64,000 bases of DNA from an uncultured Lachnospiraceae bacterium (GCA_910577175.1 CAJTLU010000003.1:35751-99750), one strand, 5' to 3'. Positions 38,490 through 47,295 are shown, counted from the stretch's first letter. Made by a program: numbers and translations. Notes: generated from the letters alone by a model not told the origin.

Positions 38490-39981
38490 ATTCTTCCCGC
38501 GCCTCCTTCCTTACTCTCTTTACTGATTTCACTACTGCAGGTACAACAATCAGGATAACCAGTATCACCATAACATAGCCCATGTTGCTTTCAATCCACT
38601 CCCTGCGGTAATACTTCCACGCACGGGAATAGTTCTGGGTGTCATACTTTATCGCGAAATACCTCATTGCCTCCGTATAGTTCTTCTGCTGGAGATGCGC
38701 CCTTCCGATTCCGATATAGGCAAGCTCGTAGCTGCCGCACAGCTTTAACACATCGTTCCAGTACTCCGCGGACTTATCATAGTGACCTACCTTATACTCA
38801 GCAAGCGCATTCTGGATTAACATACCAAACTCCGTGAGCTGGAACCTTGTGATTCCACCCGAAGTAGAATCCAGTACAAACAGGTCTTCACCCATATGGT
38901 CAAGGGCAACCGGCATCTGGAAATATCCTAACTTATTTCCCGGACCGCCGAACGCGTACAAAAGATTTCCCTGCTCGTCATAGCCGAAGATACGGCCCCT
39001 GACACGGTCTAACACATAATAAATCTCGTTATCAAACGCAGTGACGTCAATCAGACGGGACGGACCTTTCATACCGGCAAAATCATCCCACTGCTGGTCG
39101 CCAATCGGAGTCCAGCCGCTAGGCGCATTCCGGATCAGGATATCGGTACCAAGTGAATTCAACTTACGGATTGGCTTTGCATCGCCGTTCTCGACCGCCC
39201 AATCCTCAAACACAGAGGTCGTACAATATACGAATCCATTTCCGTCTATGTAGAGGTTGTTGTACTCGGTCGGTACAAAGCTGTCCATCTGTTCACGCTG
39301 TGCCTGTGTAGAAAACAGCTTCATCAGATAATCCGACCACTCAAAGACTACCTCATTTGCTCCGATATAGCCGATAAACGAACCGTCCGCTTCAAACTCC
39401 ATAAAACCCTTGTTGACGTTTCTTACCAGGACAAAGGCGCGGCCTGCACGGTCAGCTACAATCTTGGTCGGCAGAAAGTTTAAGGACTGGTCTACGGTTA
39501 CATCATTCGGCTGTGTAATGATCTTAATAAGATTCAAATCGTTATCAAGATGCACTACCCGGAAATTATCGGTGTCTGCAATGTAGAAATCACCATTCGA
39601 CGCTACAAAAACATCATTCGGCGTCCTAAACGTCGTAACCTCAGCGTCTCCCTTGAACTCTTTAATCTCACGGACTACCTTCATTTCAGTGCCCTGTACC
39701 TGGATTTCAACGATACGGCTATTCCCGCTGTCTACAACGTAAATCCTGTCGCCGCGGATATACATTCCCTGTGCCGCCTTAAACTCTCCGACTCCAAGCA
39801 TATCTCCGGTAATAAACGTCGTCGGGCGGTATGCATCCGGACACTCATACTCCAGACCCCAGTAATCGTAATTATAGGTGTACGTGTTGATTTCTGTCGC
39901 CCCGGCAACCCCTGCAGGACAAAAGGTAAGAACTACCGTCATACAAAGGAGAGCCACAGCAATTTTTCTTTTCAGCTTCAT
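38452..39981 (-). CDS. Membrane-anchored NHL-propeller + TPR protein
   Basis: 509 residues: signal peptide (1-28), an extracellular NHL-type beta-propeller (about 65-390, repeated units such as GDRIYVVDSGNSRIVEIQ, NGDFYIADTDNFRVVHLD, GEDLFVLDSTSGGITRF), two TPR-like helices pairs (about 395-455, AEYWNDVLKLCGSYELAYIG and AHLQQKNYTEAMRYF), one C-terminal membrane helix (about 470-492) and a basic/acidic cytoplasmic tail. A surface scaffold or sensor is likely. It lies after the first permease pair and overlaps the YIP1 gene. Confidence 0.82.
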   Translation of the reverse strand: MKLKRKIAVALLCMTVVLTFCPAGVAGATEINTYTYNYDYWGLEYECPDAYRPTTFITGDMLGVGEFKAAQGMYIRGDRIYVVDSGNSRIVEIQVQGTEMKVVREIKEFKGDAEVTTFRTPNDVFVASNGDFYIADTDNFRVVHLDNDLNLIKIITQPNDVTVDQSLNFLPTKIVADRAGRAFVLVRNVNKGFMEFEADGSFIGYIGANEVVFEWSDYLMKLFSTQAQREQMDSFVPTEYNNLYIDGNGFVYCTTSVFEDWAVENGDAKPIRKLNSLGTDILIRNAPSGWTPIGDQQWDDFAGMKGPSRLIDVTAFDNEIYYVLDRVRGRIFGYDEQGNLLYAFGGPGNKLGYFQMPVALDHMGEDLFVLDSTSGGITRFQLTEFGMLIQNALAEYKVGHYDKSAEYWNDVLKLCGSYELAYIGIGRAHLQQKNYTEAMRYFAIKYDTQNYSRAWKYYRREWIESNMGYVMVILVILIVVPAVVKSVKRVRKEAREEYEHELELSRKGK

Positions 39982-39993
39982 TCTTCTCTCCTC

Positions 39994-40851
39994 CTAATCT
40001 TTAATACCGGAACTTGCCATTGTCTCAAGGATGTTGCTCTCTGAGAAAATGAAGATACCAATCGGGACAATCATCATTACCAGTGTTACCGCAGCACCAG
40101 CGCCGGCACGTGCAACACCGCCTGCTGTAATCTGCTGCAACGCATACGGCAGCGTCTTTAATTCCTCGGAATAAATATAGGTTGACTGCGGGTTATTCCA
40201 AAGACCCTGTACGGAGAAAATAATCAACGTCAGCCATGCCGGCTTTACGTTCGGCATAACAATCTTCGTGAAAATTCCCCATTCCTTTGCGCCGTCAATC
40301 TTTGCTGCTTCCAGCAGGGCATCCGGAATTCCTTCCATGAACTGCTTCATAAGGAAGATTCCCATCGGTGCCGCAAACGCCGGAACAAACGCTGCAAGAT
40401 AACTGTCTACCCAGCCTATCTTCGCCATAATCAGGTAACTCGGAATCGATGTTACATAACCGTTGAACATAAGCGCTGTAGTAATCAAGGTAAAGAACTT
40501 TCTTCCGCCCGGGAAATCATACTTTGCAAGTACATACGCACCCATGGAAGCAATTAAAAGCTGTCCCACGGTACCTACCGCCGTAATAAATACGGTATTG
40601 AATATGTATCTTGTAAACGGAACCCAGGACTGGCTCATCGTAACAAACAAATCCGAGAAGTTATCCAAGGTAGGATTTCTTACAAGAATTGTCGGCGGAA
40701 ACTTATAAATTTCGTCTAATGGCTTAAACGCCTGACATGTGGCATAAATCAACGGAAGTACCATGACCGAGCCAAACATGATCAAGACCAGATATACTCC
40801 GATATCGCCCGCGCGGGAACGATTCGGCTGTCTTCGTTTTATTATACTCAT
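39994..40851 (-). CDS. ABC sugar permease, MalG-type (system 1)
   Basis: A 285-residue permease from ATG 40851 (AAGGAG seven bases upstream), with six hydrophobic segments. The EAA loop reads DALLEAAKIDGAKEWGIFTKIVMPNVK and the C-terminus SNILETMASSGIKD is typical of MalG-like subunits. It pairs with the 40923-41855 permease and the 41869-44790 binding fusion. Distinct in sequence from the system 2 permease at 33319, so the series holds two different importers rather than a recent duplication. Confidence 0.92.
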   Translation of the reverse strand: MSIIKRRQPNRSRAGDIGVYLVLIMFGSVMVLPLIYATCQAFKPLDEIYKFPPTILVRNPTLDNFSDLFVTMSQSWVPFTRYIFNTVFITAVGTVGQLLIASMGAYVLAKYDFPGGRKFFTLITTALMFNGYVTSIPSYLIMAKIGWVDSYLAAFVPAFAAPMGIFLMKQFMEGIPDALLEAAKIDGAKEWGIFTKIVMPNVKPAWLTLIIFSVQGLWNNPQSTYIYSEELKTLPYALQQITAGGVARAGAGAAVTLVMMIVPIGIFIFSESNILETMASSGIKD

Positions 40852-40922
40852 CGCTTCTCTCCTTCTCTTTTTTTGCATTACCTGTTAAGCAGGCATACCT
40901 CTTTTTTGCTATGAAATCCGAA

Positions 40923-41855
40923 TTAGTTCCCGACTCTGCGTAACAGTGCCTGAACCAATTTATTACAAAAAAGCATTGCAAGGAAGAGAATGGTTGCTAC
41001 CGCGGAGGCATAACCCATTTCAAAACGGAGACTACCATAGTCTTTTAAGTGGGATACTACCGTATGTACCGCATAGTCAGTACTCGGGAATCCACACAGC
41101 AGCTCCGGCACGTCGGCTACATTGAACGCAGCCGTAATGGAGTTAATTGCACCGAACAAAAGCATCGGCTTCATGCTTGGAAGTGTAATGTACCAAAGCT
41201 CCTGCCAACGGTTTTTCACACCATCCACATAGGCTGCCTCATACTGCGCACGGTCAACGCCCTGCAGACCTGCGACAAAGGCAAGGAAGCCGCTTCCCAA
41301 ACTCATCCACAAAGAAACGATAACAACAACCGTCAGCATGTACTCCGGATTGGACAGCCAAAGCACCGGGTCCATACCGAACTCCTGAATCAGGGAGTTT
41401 ACCCATCCATATGCATCGTTTGAGAAAATCATCTGCCAGATGGTAAATGCAGCGCCGGAAATGGACGGAGCATAAAAGCACACAATGGCAATTGCCTTTA
41501 AATAACGAGGCAGCTCATTAATCAGCCAGGCAAACAGGAATGATGCGATATATCCTACCGGACCGATAATACCTGCAAGAACAAACGTATTCTTTACCGC
41601 AGTCAGGAACACATCGTCCGCAAGAATCAGGTTCTTGTAGTTCGTTATCCCGATAAACTCTGCAGGCTCCAGAACGTTGTAATACGTAAAGCTTAACACG
41701 AGCGACATGCAGATTGGAAGTATGAAGAACACCGTAAACAAAAGCGCATAAGGCAGAATGAACAGGTAGCAGTTCTTTGACGCTTTGGCTTTTTTCCACG
41801 CAATTTTCATATTTCTTTTTTTCCTGCGAAAATACAATGATAAAATATTGCCCAT
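40923..41855 (-). CDS. ABC sugar permease, MalF-type (system 1)
   Basis: A 310-residue permease: basic N-terminus, six spans (first YLFILPYALLFTVFFILPI), EAA loop AQYEAAYVDGVKNRWQELWYITLPSMK. AAAGGAGG precedes ATG 41855. It is 13 bases downstream of the binding fusion and 71 bases upstream of its MalG partner. Confidence 0.92.
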   Translation of the reverse strand: MGNILSLYFRRKKRNMKIAWKKAKASKNCYLFILPYALLFTVFFILPICMSLVLSFTYYNVLEPAEFIGITNYKNLILADDVFLTAVKNTFVLAGIIGPVGYIASFLFAWLINELPRYLKAIAIVCFYAPSISGAAFTIWQMIFSNDAYGWVNSLIQEFGMDPVLWLSNPEYMLTVVVIVSLWMSLGSGFLAFVAGLQGVDRAQYEAAYVDGVKNRWQELWYITLPSMKPMLLFGAINSITAAFNVADVPELLCGFPSTDYAVHTVVSHLKDYGSLRFEMGYASAVATILFLAMLFCNKLVQALLRRVGN

Positions 41856-41868
41856 GTCATCCTCCTTT

Positions 41869-44790
41869 CTAATCTACTTCCAGACCAAACTCAAGACGCT
41901 TCTTCTCAATCTCATCGTTGATGGTATTTGCATAGTCGAGAAGTGTCTCACGCGGGTCTGCATGTGTATTGATAACCTTACGGGAAGCATTGGTAACATG
42001 ACGTCCCACATAGTATCCGCCGGCAACCTCCGGAATCTGTACCGTATAGCTCCACTGTTCCTTCAGTACGTCCATTTCCTTTGCGCTCCATGCAAGCTCT
42101 TCAAAGGAAATCTTGTTTGCCGTCTGGTATCTTGCAGAAGAACCTAATACTGCCTCGAGCTCGCGGCCGAAACGTGTCTGCGTTGCAGAATCGCCCCACC
42201 ACTTCATGAACTCCCAGCATTTCTGCTTGAACTCTTCTGTCGCATCGTCCTGACGGAGCAGCATACTGCAGACTCCCCACGAAGAACAGGAACGGTCGAT
42301 TGTACCGTCTTCCTGTATTGTACCAGGAATCAGTGCAAACTCCCAGAGACCACGGATTTCCGGAGCGGTTACTGCAAGCGTATTGTAGGTATCATAGTCC
42401 TGGATACCAATCGGCATTTCACCGGAACGGAAACGGTTTACAAAGTCATACACCGTAGGCAGACCATAATGCGTGTAGAATCTTGTGTAAGTCTCAAACG
42501 CCTTGATTCCTGCCTCACCTGCAATCAGGGTCTGTGTCTGCTTCTCGTTATACATGCTGCCGCCGTTCTGATACAAAAGCGCATAGAAGCTGGACAGATC
42601 CGGGCTTGCCGTTGTTCCGAACTTACGCTCTGTCGTCGGAACTGCAACCTGAAGGTTATTCTGCTGCAACGTCGGAAGCATATCAATCAGTTCGTCCCAT
42701 GTCTGCGGAGCATCTACCCCGATACTCTTCATAATATCATTACGGTAGAACATTACATTGTAAATCTGCGTCTGCGGAAGTGCATACAGACCGCCGTTAA
42801 ACCAATACGGTGAATAAGAACTCTCGCTGTACTGGGCAAACAGTTCTTCCCAGCCCTCAAACTGCGTCAGGTCTTCTACCGCATTACGCAGTGCGTAGTT
42901 CACCGGCTCGCTCTGCGCCATGGAAATAACAATATCCGGACCGGTACCTGCAATCGTCGCACTCATTACCATCGCTGCCTGTACCAGCTTTACATTGACC
43001 GGAATCCCGGTATCCGGAGTAAACGTATCATCAATCATCGACTTTAATACGGTACTCTGGTCACGACCGGTCGTAATCCATACGGTCAGCGCTTCCTTGT
43101 CTTCGTAAACGTCACCGAGGGAATTGTAATCCACGGTAAAGGAGGCAACAAAGGAACGTACCTCATGTACCAGCTTTGCCCAGAAGGAATTCTTTACCTT
43201 ATCCGGCTTCTGGTTCACACCGGTAATGGTGATGTAGTCGATATCAAGCGGCGACTCGGAAAGCGTATTAATTGAAGTACCGAGCGCACTGATATTCGTC
43301 TTAAAACCGACAAACTGCTTGGTAATCTTGTCAGTTCTCTTAACAAACTTCTCTATCTGCTTTGCCAGTGTCTGAACCGTTGCAATTGCACCGGACTTCT
43401 CACCGGTATAAGCCACGTAGTCATCAATCTGCTTATACAGACGCTTATACTCCAGATCCATTGCCTCGATTACTTCCGGATATACCTGATGAATCTTGTA
43501 ATCACGGTATTTATCCGGCGTAGCGCCTGTCAATACAAGAATCGTACGGTACATCTCATTCAGACGTGTCACAGAATCCTGAAGCTCGCTTAAAATAGTT
43601 CCCATTTCACCAAGCGTAACTTCCATACGGAGGGTATGCTTTCCTGCCGTCAGATAAAAGTTATACGGTGTGCCTTCTGCATCCGTCAGCGTCACATTGC
43701 TCCACTGCGTATCATATGGGAACGAAACGGAGGACATTTCCGCAAACGGAACTTCTCCGTCGATATAAACAATACGGTTTGAAACCATACCACGGTTATA
43801 ACTCTGACGGGCCTTAACGGTAATGTTATAATAACCATCCTCCGGTACTTCAAACTCCCAGTCAATCCACTGTCCCGCAATTCTCCACAAATTACCGCCG
43901 CCGTAGTTTATCTTGGTCGACGTTACGCTGTACGGAACTGTGTTCGGCGAGGAACGGTCGGAACGCGCATACAGGGACGGAGCCGAACGTGCAATGGATG
44001 CCTCGCCCTGTACTACCTGGATATAATCCTCTCCGCCGGAAACCTTCGGAGACGACGCGAGGTAATCGGCATAGGTATCTTCTTCCTTTACCGCCTGTAA
44101 GGAAATCTTCCGGATAGCAATCGGCTCATTTACGCCCTCTAAAGCAATCGTATTAGTTCCTTTTTCGAAATAATACTCATACGGCTTTGTCTCATATCCC
44201 ATGTAATCGGAAAAATAAGCCGAACACCAGTCAGGTACCTCTACCTGCACCGGAGGACGGTCATTTCCCTGGTTATCGGTTATAATCGGGTCTCTGTCGG
44301 CCCAGCGTCTCGTAAACGTAAGCGCGTCGGTACCGGAAAACGGAAGTTCTCCGTTAATATAGAAGCCACGCTCCATGCTTACTCCTCTGGACTGCACCGG
44401 ATAATATTCCATATATACACGGTACATTCCGCTTTCCGGCACAGTTACCTTCCACGCGGTATATCCGTCATCCCCCTGGTAAAGAACCTTTGCCTCCCCT
44501 TCATAATTCGTTTTAAGCTCGGTTTCCTTTGCCGTAGCCGCATCATATGCGGTAATGTCTACTACGACTTCATCCACCTGAGGCCTTGGCGAATCCGCAT
44601 GCGCTTTCATGTACATGGCATATGTATCATTACGGCCGAACTCTCCGGCAGCAACTTCCAGATTCGTCCCTTCATACTTTTCGCTGAAGCTTTTGTTACC
44701 GCCGCCTAGTACTTTAAGCAGTACTACCACAACGATTACGGCAACTACCACTACAGCCGCAGTAAGGAATCTTTTCTTTCCTTTTGACAT
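41869..44790 (-). CDS. Carbohydrate-module / solute-binding protein fusion, membrane anchored
   Basis: 973 residues from ATG 44790 (GGAG six bases upstream). One N-terminal membrane helix (about 6-27), no lipobox. Two related beta-sandwich modules follow: one near 75-240 (SRGVSMERGFYINGELPF), a second near 255-540 (NRGMVSNRIVYIDGEVPF). The second is interrupted by a helical insertion (about 405-525, LEYKRLYKQIDDYVAYTG, QIEKFVKRTDKITKQF) before its last strand, DIDYITI. Residues about 570-965 are a MalE-type binding fold (LTVWITTGRDQ, GTGPDIVISMAQ, MFYRNDIMKSIGVDAPQTWDELI, WEFMKWWGDSATQTRFG). It would grip polysaccharide and hand oligosaccharides to system 1. First gene of the series. Confidence 0.88.
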   Translation of the reverse strand: MSKGKKRFLTAAVVVVAVIVVVVLLKVLGGGNKSFSEKYEGTNLEVAAGEFGRNDTYAMYMKAHADSPRPQVDEVVVDITAYDAATAKETELKTNYEGEAKVLYQGDDGYTAWKVTVPESGMYRVYMEYYPVQSRGVSMERGFYINGELPFSGTDALTFTRRWADRDPIITDNQGNDRPPVQVEVPDWCSAYFSDYMGYETKPYEYYFEKGTNTIALEGVNEPIAIRKISLQAVKEEDTYADYLASSPKVSGGEDYIQVVQGEASIARSAPSLYARSDRSSPNTVPYSVTSTKINYGGGNLWRIAGQWIDWEFEVPEDGYYNITVKARQSYNRGMVSNRIVYIDGEVPFAEMSSVSFPYDTQWSNVTLTDAEGTPYNFYLTAGKHTLRMEVTLGEMGTILSELQDSVTRLNEMYRTILVLTGATPDKYRDYKIHQVYPEVIEAMDLEYKRLYKQIDDYVAYTGEKSGAIATVQTLAKQIEKFVKRTDKITKQFVGFKTNISALGTSINTLSESPLDIDYITITGVNQKPDKVKNSFWAKLVHEVRSFVASFTVDYNSLGDVYEDKEALTVWITTGRDQSTVLKSMIDDTFTPDTGIPVNVKLVQAAMVMSATIAGTGPDIVISMAQSEPVNYALRNAVEDLTQFEGWEELFAQYSESSYSPYWFNGGLYALPQTQIYNVMFYRNDIMKSIGVDAPQTWDELIDMLPTLQQNNLQVAVPTTERKFGTTASPDLSSFYALLYQNGGSMYNEKQTQTLIAGEAGIKAFETYTRFYTHYGLPTVYDFVNRFRSGEMPIGIQDYDTYNTLAVTAPEIRGLWEFALIPGTIQEDGTIDRSCSSWGVCSMLLRQDDATEEFKQKCWEFMKWWGDSATQTRFGRELEAVLGSSARYQTANKISFEELAWSAKEMDVLKEQWSYTVQIPEVAGGYYVGRHVTNASRKVINTHADPRETLLDYANTINDEIEKKRLEFGLEVD

Positions 44791-45141
44791 AGTCTTCTCC
44801 TTTCCTGTGCATATTCCTTTCGCACATCCGGTCTGCCGTAATGACAGACCAAAACCGTACACGGCTCCCGGAGCTGACGCTCTGCTGCGCCTTCTGCCCC
44901 CGGCAAATGTGTACCGGCTTTTCTTTGGTAAAAACTACCAAAGATTTTCTTTTTCCGTTTTTGTACATAATTACTAAAAACAACGGTAACGGAAAAAGAA
45001 TTTTGTACCGTGCGGCGCCATGCCGGCCGTCTCCTCCAGAAAAGTGCCCGTCAAAGCCCGCTTTTCCGGCTCCTGCCTGTCATACCGCCACGCTACAAAA
45101 GGTATAAATCCGACTGCTAAAAAACCGGCTCCTTACAACCT
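44791..45141 (-). promoter_or_regulatory. Long structured leader of the xylan operon
   Basis: The 350 bases between the predicted start site and ATG 44790 contain no supported gene. They hold an 8-bp hairpin CTTTGGTA/TACCAAAG (44923-44930 with 44936-44943) and an adjacent 12-bp inverted repeat (44948-44959 with 44988-44999, TCTTTTTCCGTT and complement). These could fold as an RNA switch or bind a regulator. No known riboswitch consensus is recognised. Confidence 0.45.
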
Positions 45142-45148
45142 ATAGTTA

Positions 45149-45177
45149 ATTATATTATAATATTTGTGTAATTTCAA
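45149..45177 (-). promoter_or_regulatory. Promoter of the twelve-gene xylan operon
   Basis: Minus strand -35 TTGAAA (45172-45177), 17-base spacer, -10 TATAAT (45149-45154); a second TATAAT overlaps at 45154-45159. Start near 45142. Confidence 0.65.
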
Positions 45178-45345
45178 GTATAAAACGAACTTTTAGGGAA
45201 GTTTTTTGTGCATATTAACACCTTTCAGGGAGAGCTTGTCCCCTGTAATTTTTAATTTATTATTAATTTTGACATTTTGTTACCGCAATAACAGCCTTTT
45301 CTTCGGATTATTCGGCAAATTTCACAATAAGCCAGAAGCAGCCGC

Positions 45346-45399
45346 GTTTTTTCAGTTTCCACAACAAGGAAGCTGTCATTCTATGGAAACTGAAAAAAC
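45346..45399. repeat. 16-bp perfect inverted repeat between the divergent xylan genes
   Basis: Arms 45346-45361 and 45384-45399 (GTTTTTTCAGTTTCCA and complement), with a 22-base loop. It lies upstream of both divergent promoters (45149-45177 leftward, 45427-45455 rightward) and outside both transcripts. It may be a regulator-binding site or an element related to the TTTCCGCA repeats. Confidence 0.5.
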
Positions 45400-45426
45400 A
45401 GAACTGCATATTTTCTTTCCCGGCTA

Positions 45427-45455
45427 TTGACCTTTTCCTAAAATGGTGATATGAT
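45427..45455 (+). promoter_or_regulatory. Promoter of the CBM-like lipoprotein gene
   Basis: -35 TTGACC (45427-45432), 17-base spacer, -10 TATGAT (45450-45455). Leader about 60 bases, ending in GGAGGAGG before ATG 45521. Confidence 0.7.
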
Positions 45456-45520
45456 AGCCTTGAGAATTTGCTTTTGCAGATTGTCACCACTTTACTTTAT
45501 ATTTTGGAGGAGGATTCAAA

Positions 45521-46717
45521 ATGAGAAAGAAGTTTAAAAGCTTACTCGCTGTTTCTGCTGCCGTATCTATGTTAGTAGCATTTGCAGCCTGTGGCGACAA
45601 AGAGACCAATGCTGATCCGTCGTCGACCCCGACGCCTACCGAGGCTCCGTCTAACCCGACCGATGCTCCGACACCTACGGAAGCTCTTCAGGGGGGAGAT
45701 TTGACGCCTACGGAGACCCCGGCTACCCCGACCCCGACCGAAGCTCCAGAACCTACGCAGGCTCTTACGGCTGATGGCAAGGTAATCATCCACAACATCA
45801 CTGGCGAAGCCAAGAGAGATACTCTTTACTTCGGTCAGAGAGGCGGCGCCGCTGTATGGTGGGGCGAGATTGGCTGCAACAGCGACGGTTCTATCCAGGT
45901 TAACGGCCGTTCCGCTTCATGGCATGGCGTTTCCCTTGGTTTTACCGATGCAAGCAATAATTCCTATGATGTAATCGGTAAGGAAGTATACGTTTCCTTT
46001 GATTTTTATCAGGAAACCGGCGCACCGCTTAACTTTAACTGTACCTTAGAGGTAAAGAAGCAGGATGGCACCACCATGTGGCCGGAGCGTGTTCCTGTAG
46101 AAGCTCCGAGCGGCGAATGGGTACATGTCGAGGGCATGATTCCGGTATACGCTAACGCTACTTCTCCGGTCCTTAACTTCGAGACCTTCGATGGCGGCGA
46201 AACCGCAGAGTTCTTCCTTGACAACGTTGTTGTTTCCTACGACCCGAACAGCTCGGTTGACCCGAACCCGGATTACGATATGCCTGCAAAGAAAACATTT
46301 GAGCCTGTTTCCCTCGATTTCTCGGGTGAAGACACCTACTTCGTTGCAAGAGGTGATTCTGTTCCGACCATCGTAGACGGCGCAATGTACGTAGGCGGCC
46401 GTACTTCCAGCTGGAACGGCGCACAGGTTAAGCTCTCCGATTACGAACTTGCAGGCAAGACCATGACGATTTCCTACAAGGCAAAGCACGACGAGGCTGG
46501 TCCTATCGAAATCAACGTTACCATGGAAGAAAGCGACGGCACCAATGATGCTACATACAACCGTGTTGCAAGCTCTGGTGAGGTTGCTCCTGGCGAGTGG
46601 GTAACGGTTACCGGTACTTACACCATCTTAGAGACGACTACTGTTCCGATCCTCTATTTTGAGGCAACGGAAACCTCGTCCTTCTACATCGACGACGTAA
46701 CCATTACAGTTGAGTAA
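45521..46717 (+). CDS. Surface lipoprotein with two CBM-like carbohydrate-binding modules
   Basis: A 398-residue lipoprotein: signal peptide ending VAFAAC (Cys24), a long Thr/Pro/Glu linker built of TPTEAP-like repeats (about 30-85), then two tandem beta-sandwich modules (about 88-240 and 260-398). The modules share RGG/RGD at the start, a Gly-Arg-Ser/Thr-Ser-Trp-His/Asn-Gly motif (NGRSASWHGVSL, GGRTSSWNGAQVKL), EWV-V-G and an FY-DDV/FFLDNV final strand. This is the CBM4/9/22 pattern. With xylan genes opposite, a xylan-tethering role is likely. There is no catalytic domain. Confidence 0.88.
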   Translation: MRKKFKSLLAVSAAVSMLVAFAACGDKETNADPSSTPTPTEAPSNPTDAPTPTEALQGGDLTPTETPATPTPTEAPEPTQALTADGKVIIHNITGEAKRDTLYFGQRGGAAVWWGEIGCNSDGSIQVNGRSASWHGVSLGFTDASNNSYDVIGKEVYVSFDFYQETGAPLNFNCTLEVKKQDGTTMWPERVPVEAPSGEWVHVEGMIPVYANATSPVLNFETFDGGETAEFFLDNVVVSYDPNSSVDPNPDYDMPAKKTFEPVSLDFSGEDTYFVARGDSVPTIVDGAMYVGGRTSSWNGAQVKLSDYELAGKTMTISYKAKHDEAGPIEINVTMEESDGTNDATYNRVASSGEVAPGEWVTVTGTYTILETTTVPILYFEATETSSFYIDDVTITVE

Positions 46718-46736
46718 TCTGATTGTTCTAAGACAT

Positions 46737-46772
46737 AAAAAGAAGCTGTGCATAATGCACGGCTTCTTTTTT
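46737..46772 (+). terminator. Terminator of the CBM-like lipoprotein gene
   Basis: Stem AAAAAGAAGC... paired with ...GCTTCTTTTTT (46737-46772), with inner GTGCA/TGCAC and loop TAA, 20 bases after the stop codon. Confidence 0.85.
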
Positions 46773-46844
46773 GCATCTTCTTCCTGGCTTTTGCGTTCCG
46801 AAGGATGTGAAGTATTGATGATTCCGGTTCCGCTAACCGTAAGT

Positions 46845-46924
46845 CCTCCGGACAAATGCAAAATCACGCTGTTGCACAGTCTCCATGACTTTATGGAGTT
46901 GCTAAAAAATGCGGAAACTCAAGG
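46845..46924. repeat. Dispersed repeat, TTTCCGCA/TTTGTCCG family (reverse orientation)
   Basis: About 80 bases matching, as reverse complement, the segment 54358-54444. Shared blocks are GACAAATGCAAAAT, ACGCTGTT, CACAGTCTCC, GACTTTA, GTTGCTAAAAA and GCGGAAACTCA. It sits between the lipoprotein terminator and the T-box promoter. Confidence 0.65.
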
Positions 46925-46933
46925 ACAAAAAAA

Positions 46934-46962
46934 CTTGACATACAGCCCGTACCATGTTATGA
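46934..46962 (+). promoter_or_regulatory. Promoter of the T-box leader
   Basis: -35 TTGACA (46934-46939), 17-base spacer, -10 TATGAT (46957-46962). Start near 46969. Confidence 0.8.
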
Positions 46963-46968
46963 TACATC

Positions 46969-47255
46969 TACCAAAACAAAAAACGAAGAAGAGAAATAGT
47001 ACGTAGCAGGAATATTGCAGAGAGAAGATGGCTGGTGAAAATCTTTATTGCACTGATACGGAAGCAGTCTCGGAGTTGCGGCCCGAACAGGTTCCCCCTA
47101 GTAGGCTCCGCCGGAGTTCCACCGTTATCAAAGGAAGCGGTATCGGAGAAATCCCGTACCGGCAGAGCGCAGAGTAATCTGAACTTAGGTGGTAACACGG
47201 ACTGTACGTTCGCCCTAAGCTGATAAAACAATCAGCTTAGGGCTTTTTGTTTTGA
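46969..47255 (+). promoter_or_regulatory. T-box riboswitch, alanine specifier GCA
   Basis: Stem I has the AGUA loop-E motif (46998-47001) opposite GAA, then the specifier GCA (47064-47066), an alanine codon. The GGCTGGTGAAA apical motif follows AGAGAG near 47020-47040. The T-box core AGGTGGTAACACGG is at 47187-47200. The terminator arms are 47212-47224 and 47231-47243 (13 bp) with a T run to 47254. Uncharged tRNA-Ala should pair at both sites and allow read-through into the gene at 47296. Confidence 0.9.
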
Positions 47256-47295
47256 GAAATTTTGCTTTCAAAAAACATCAGAAAGGAGAAAAGGC

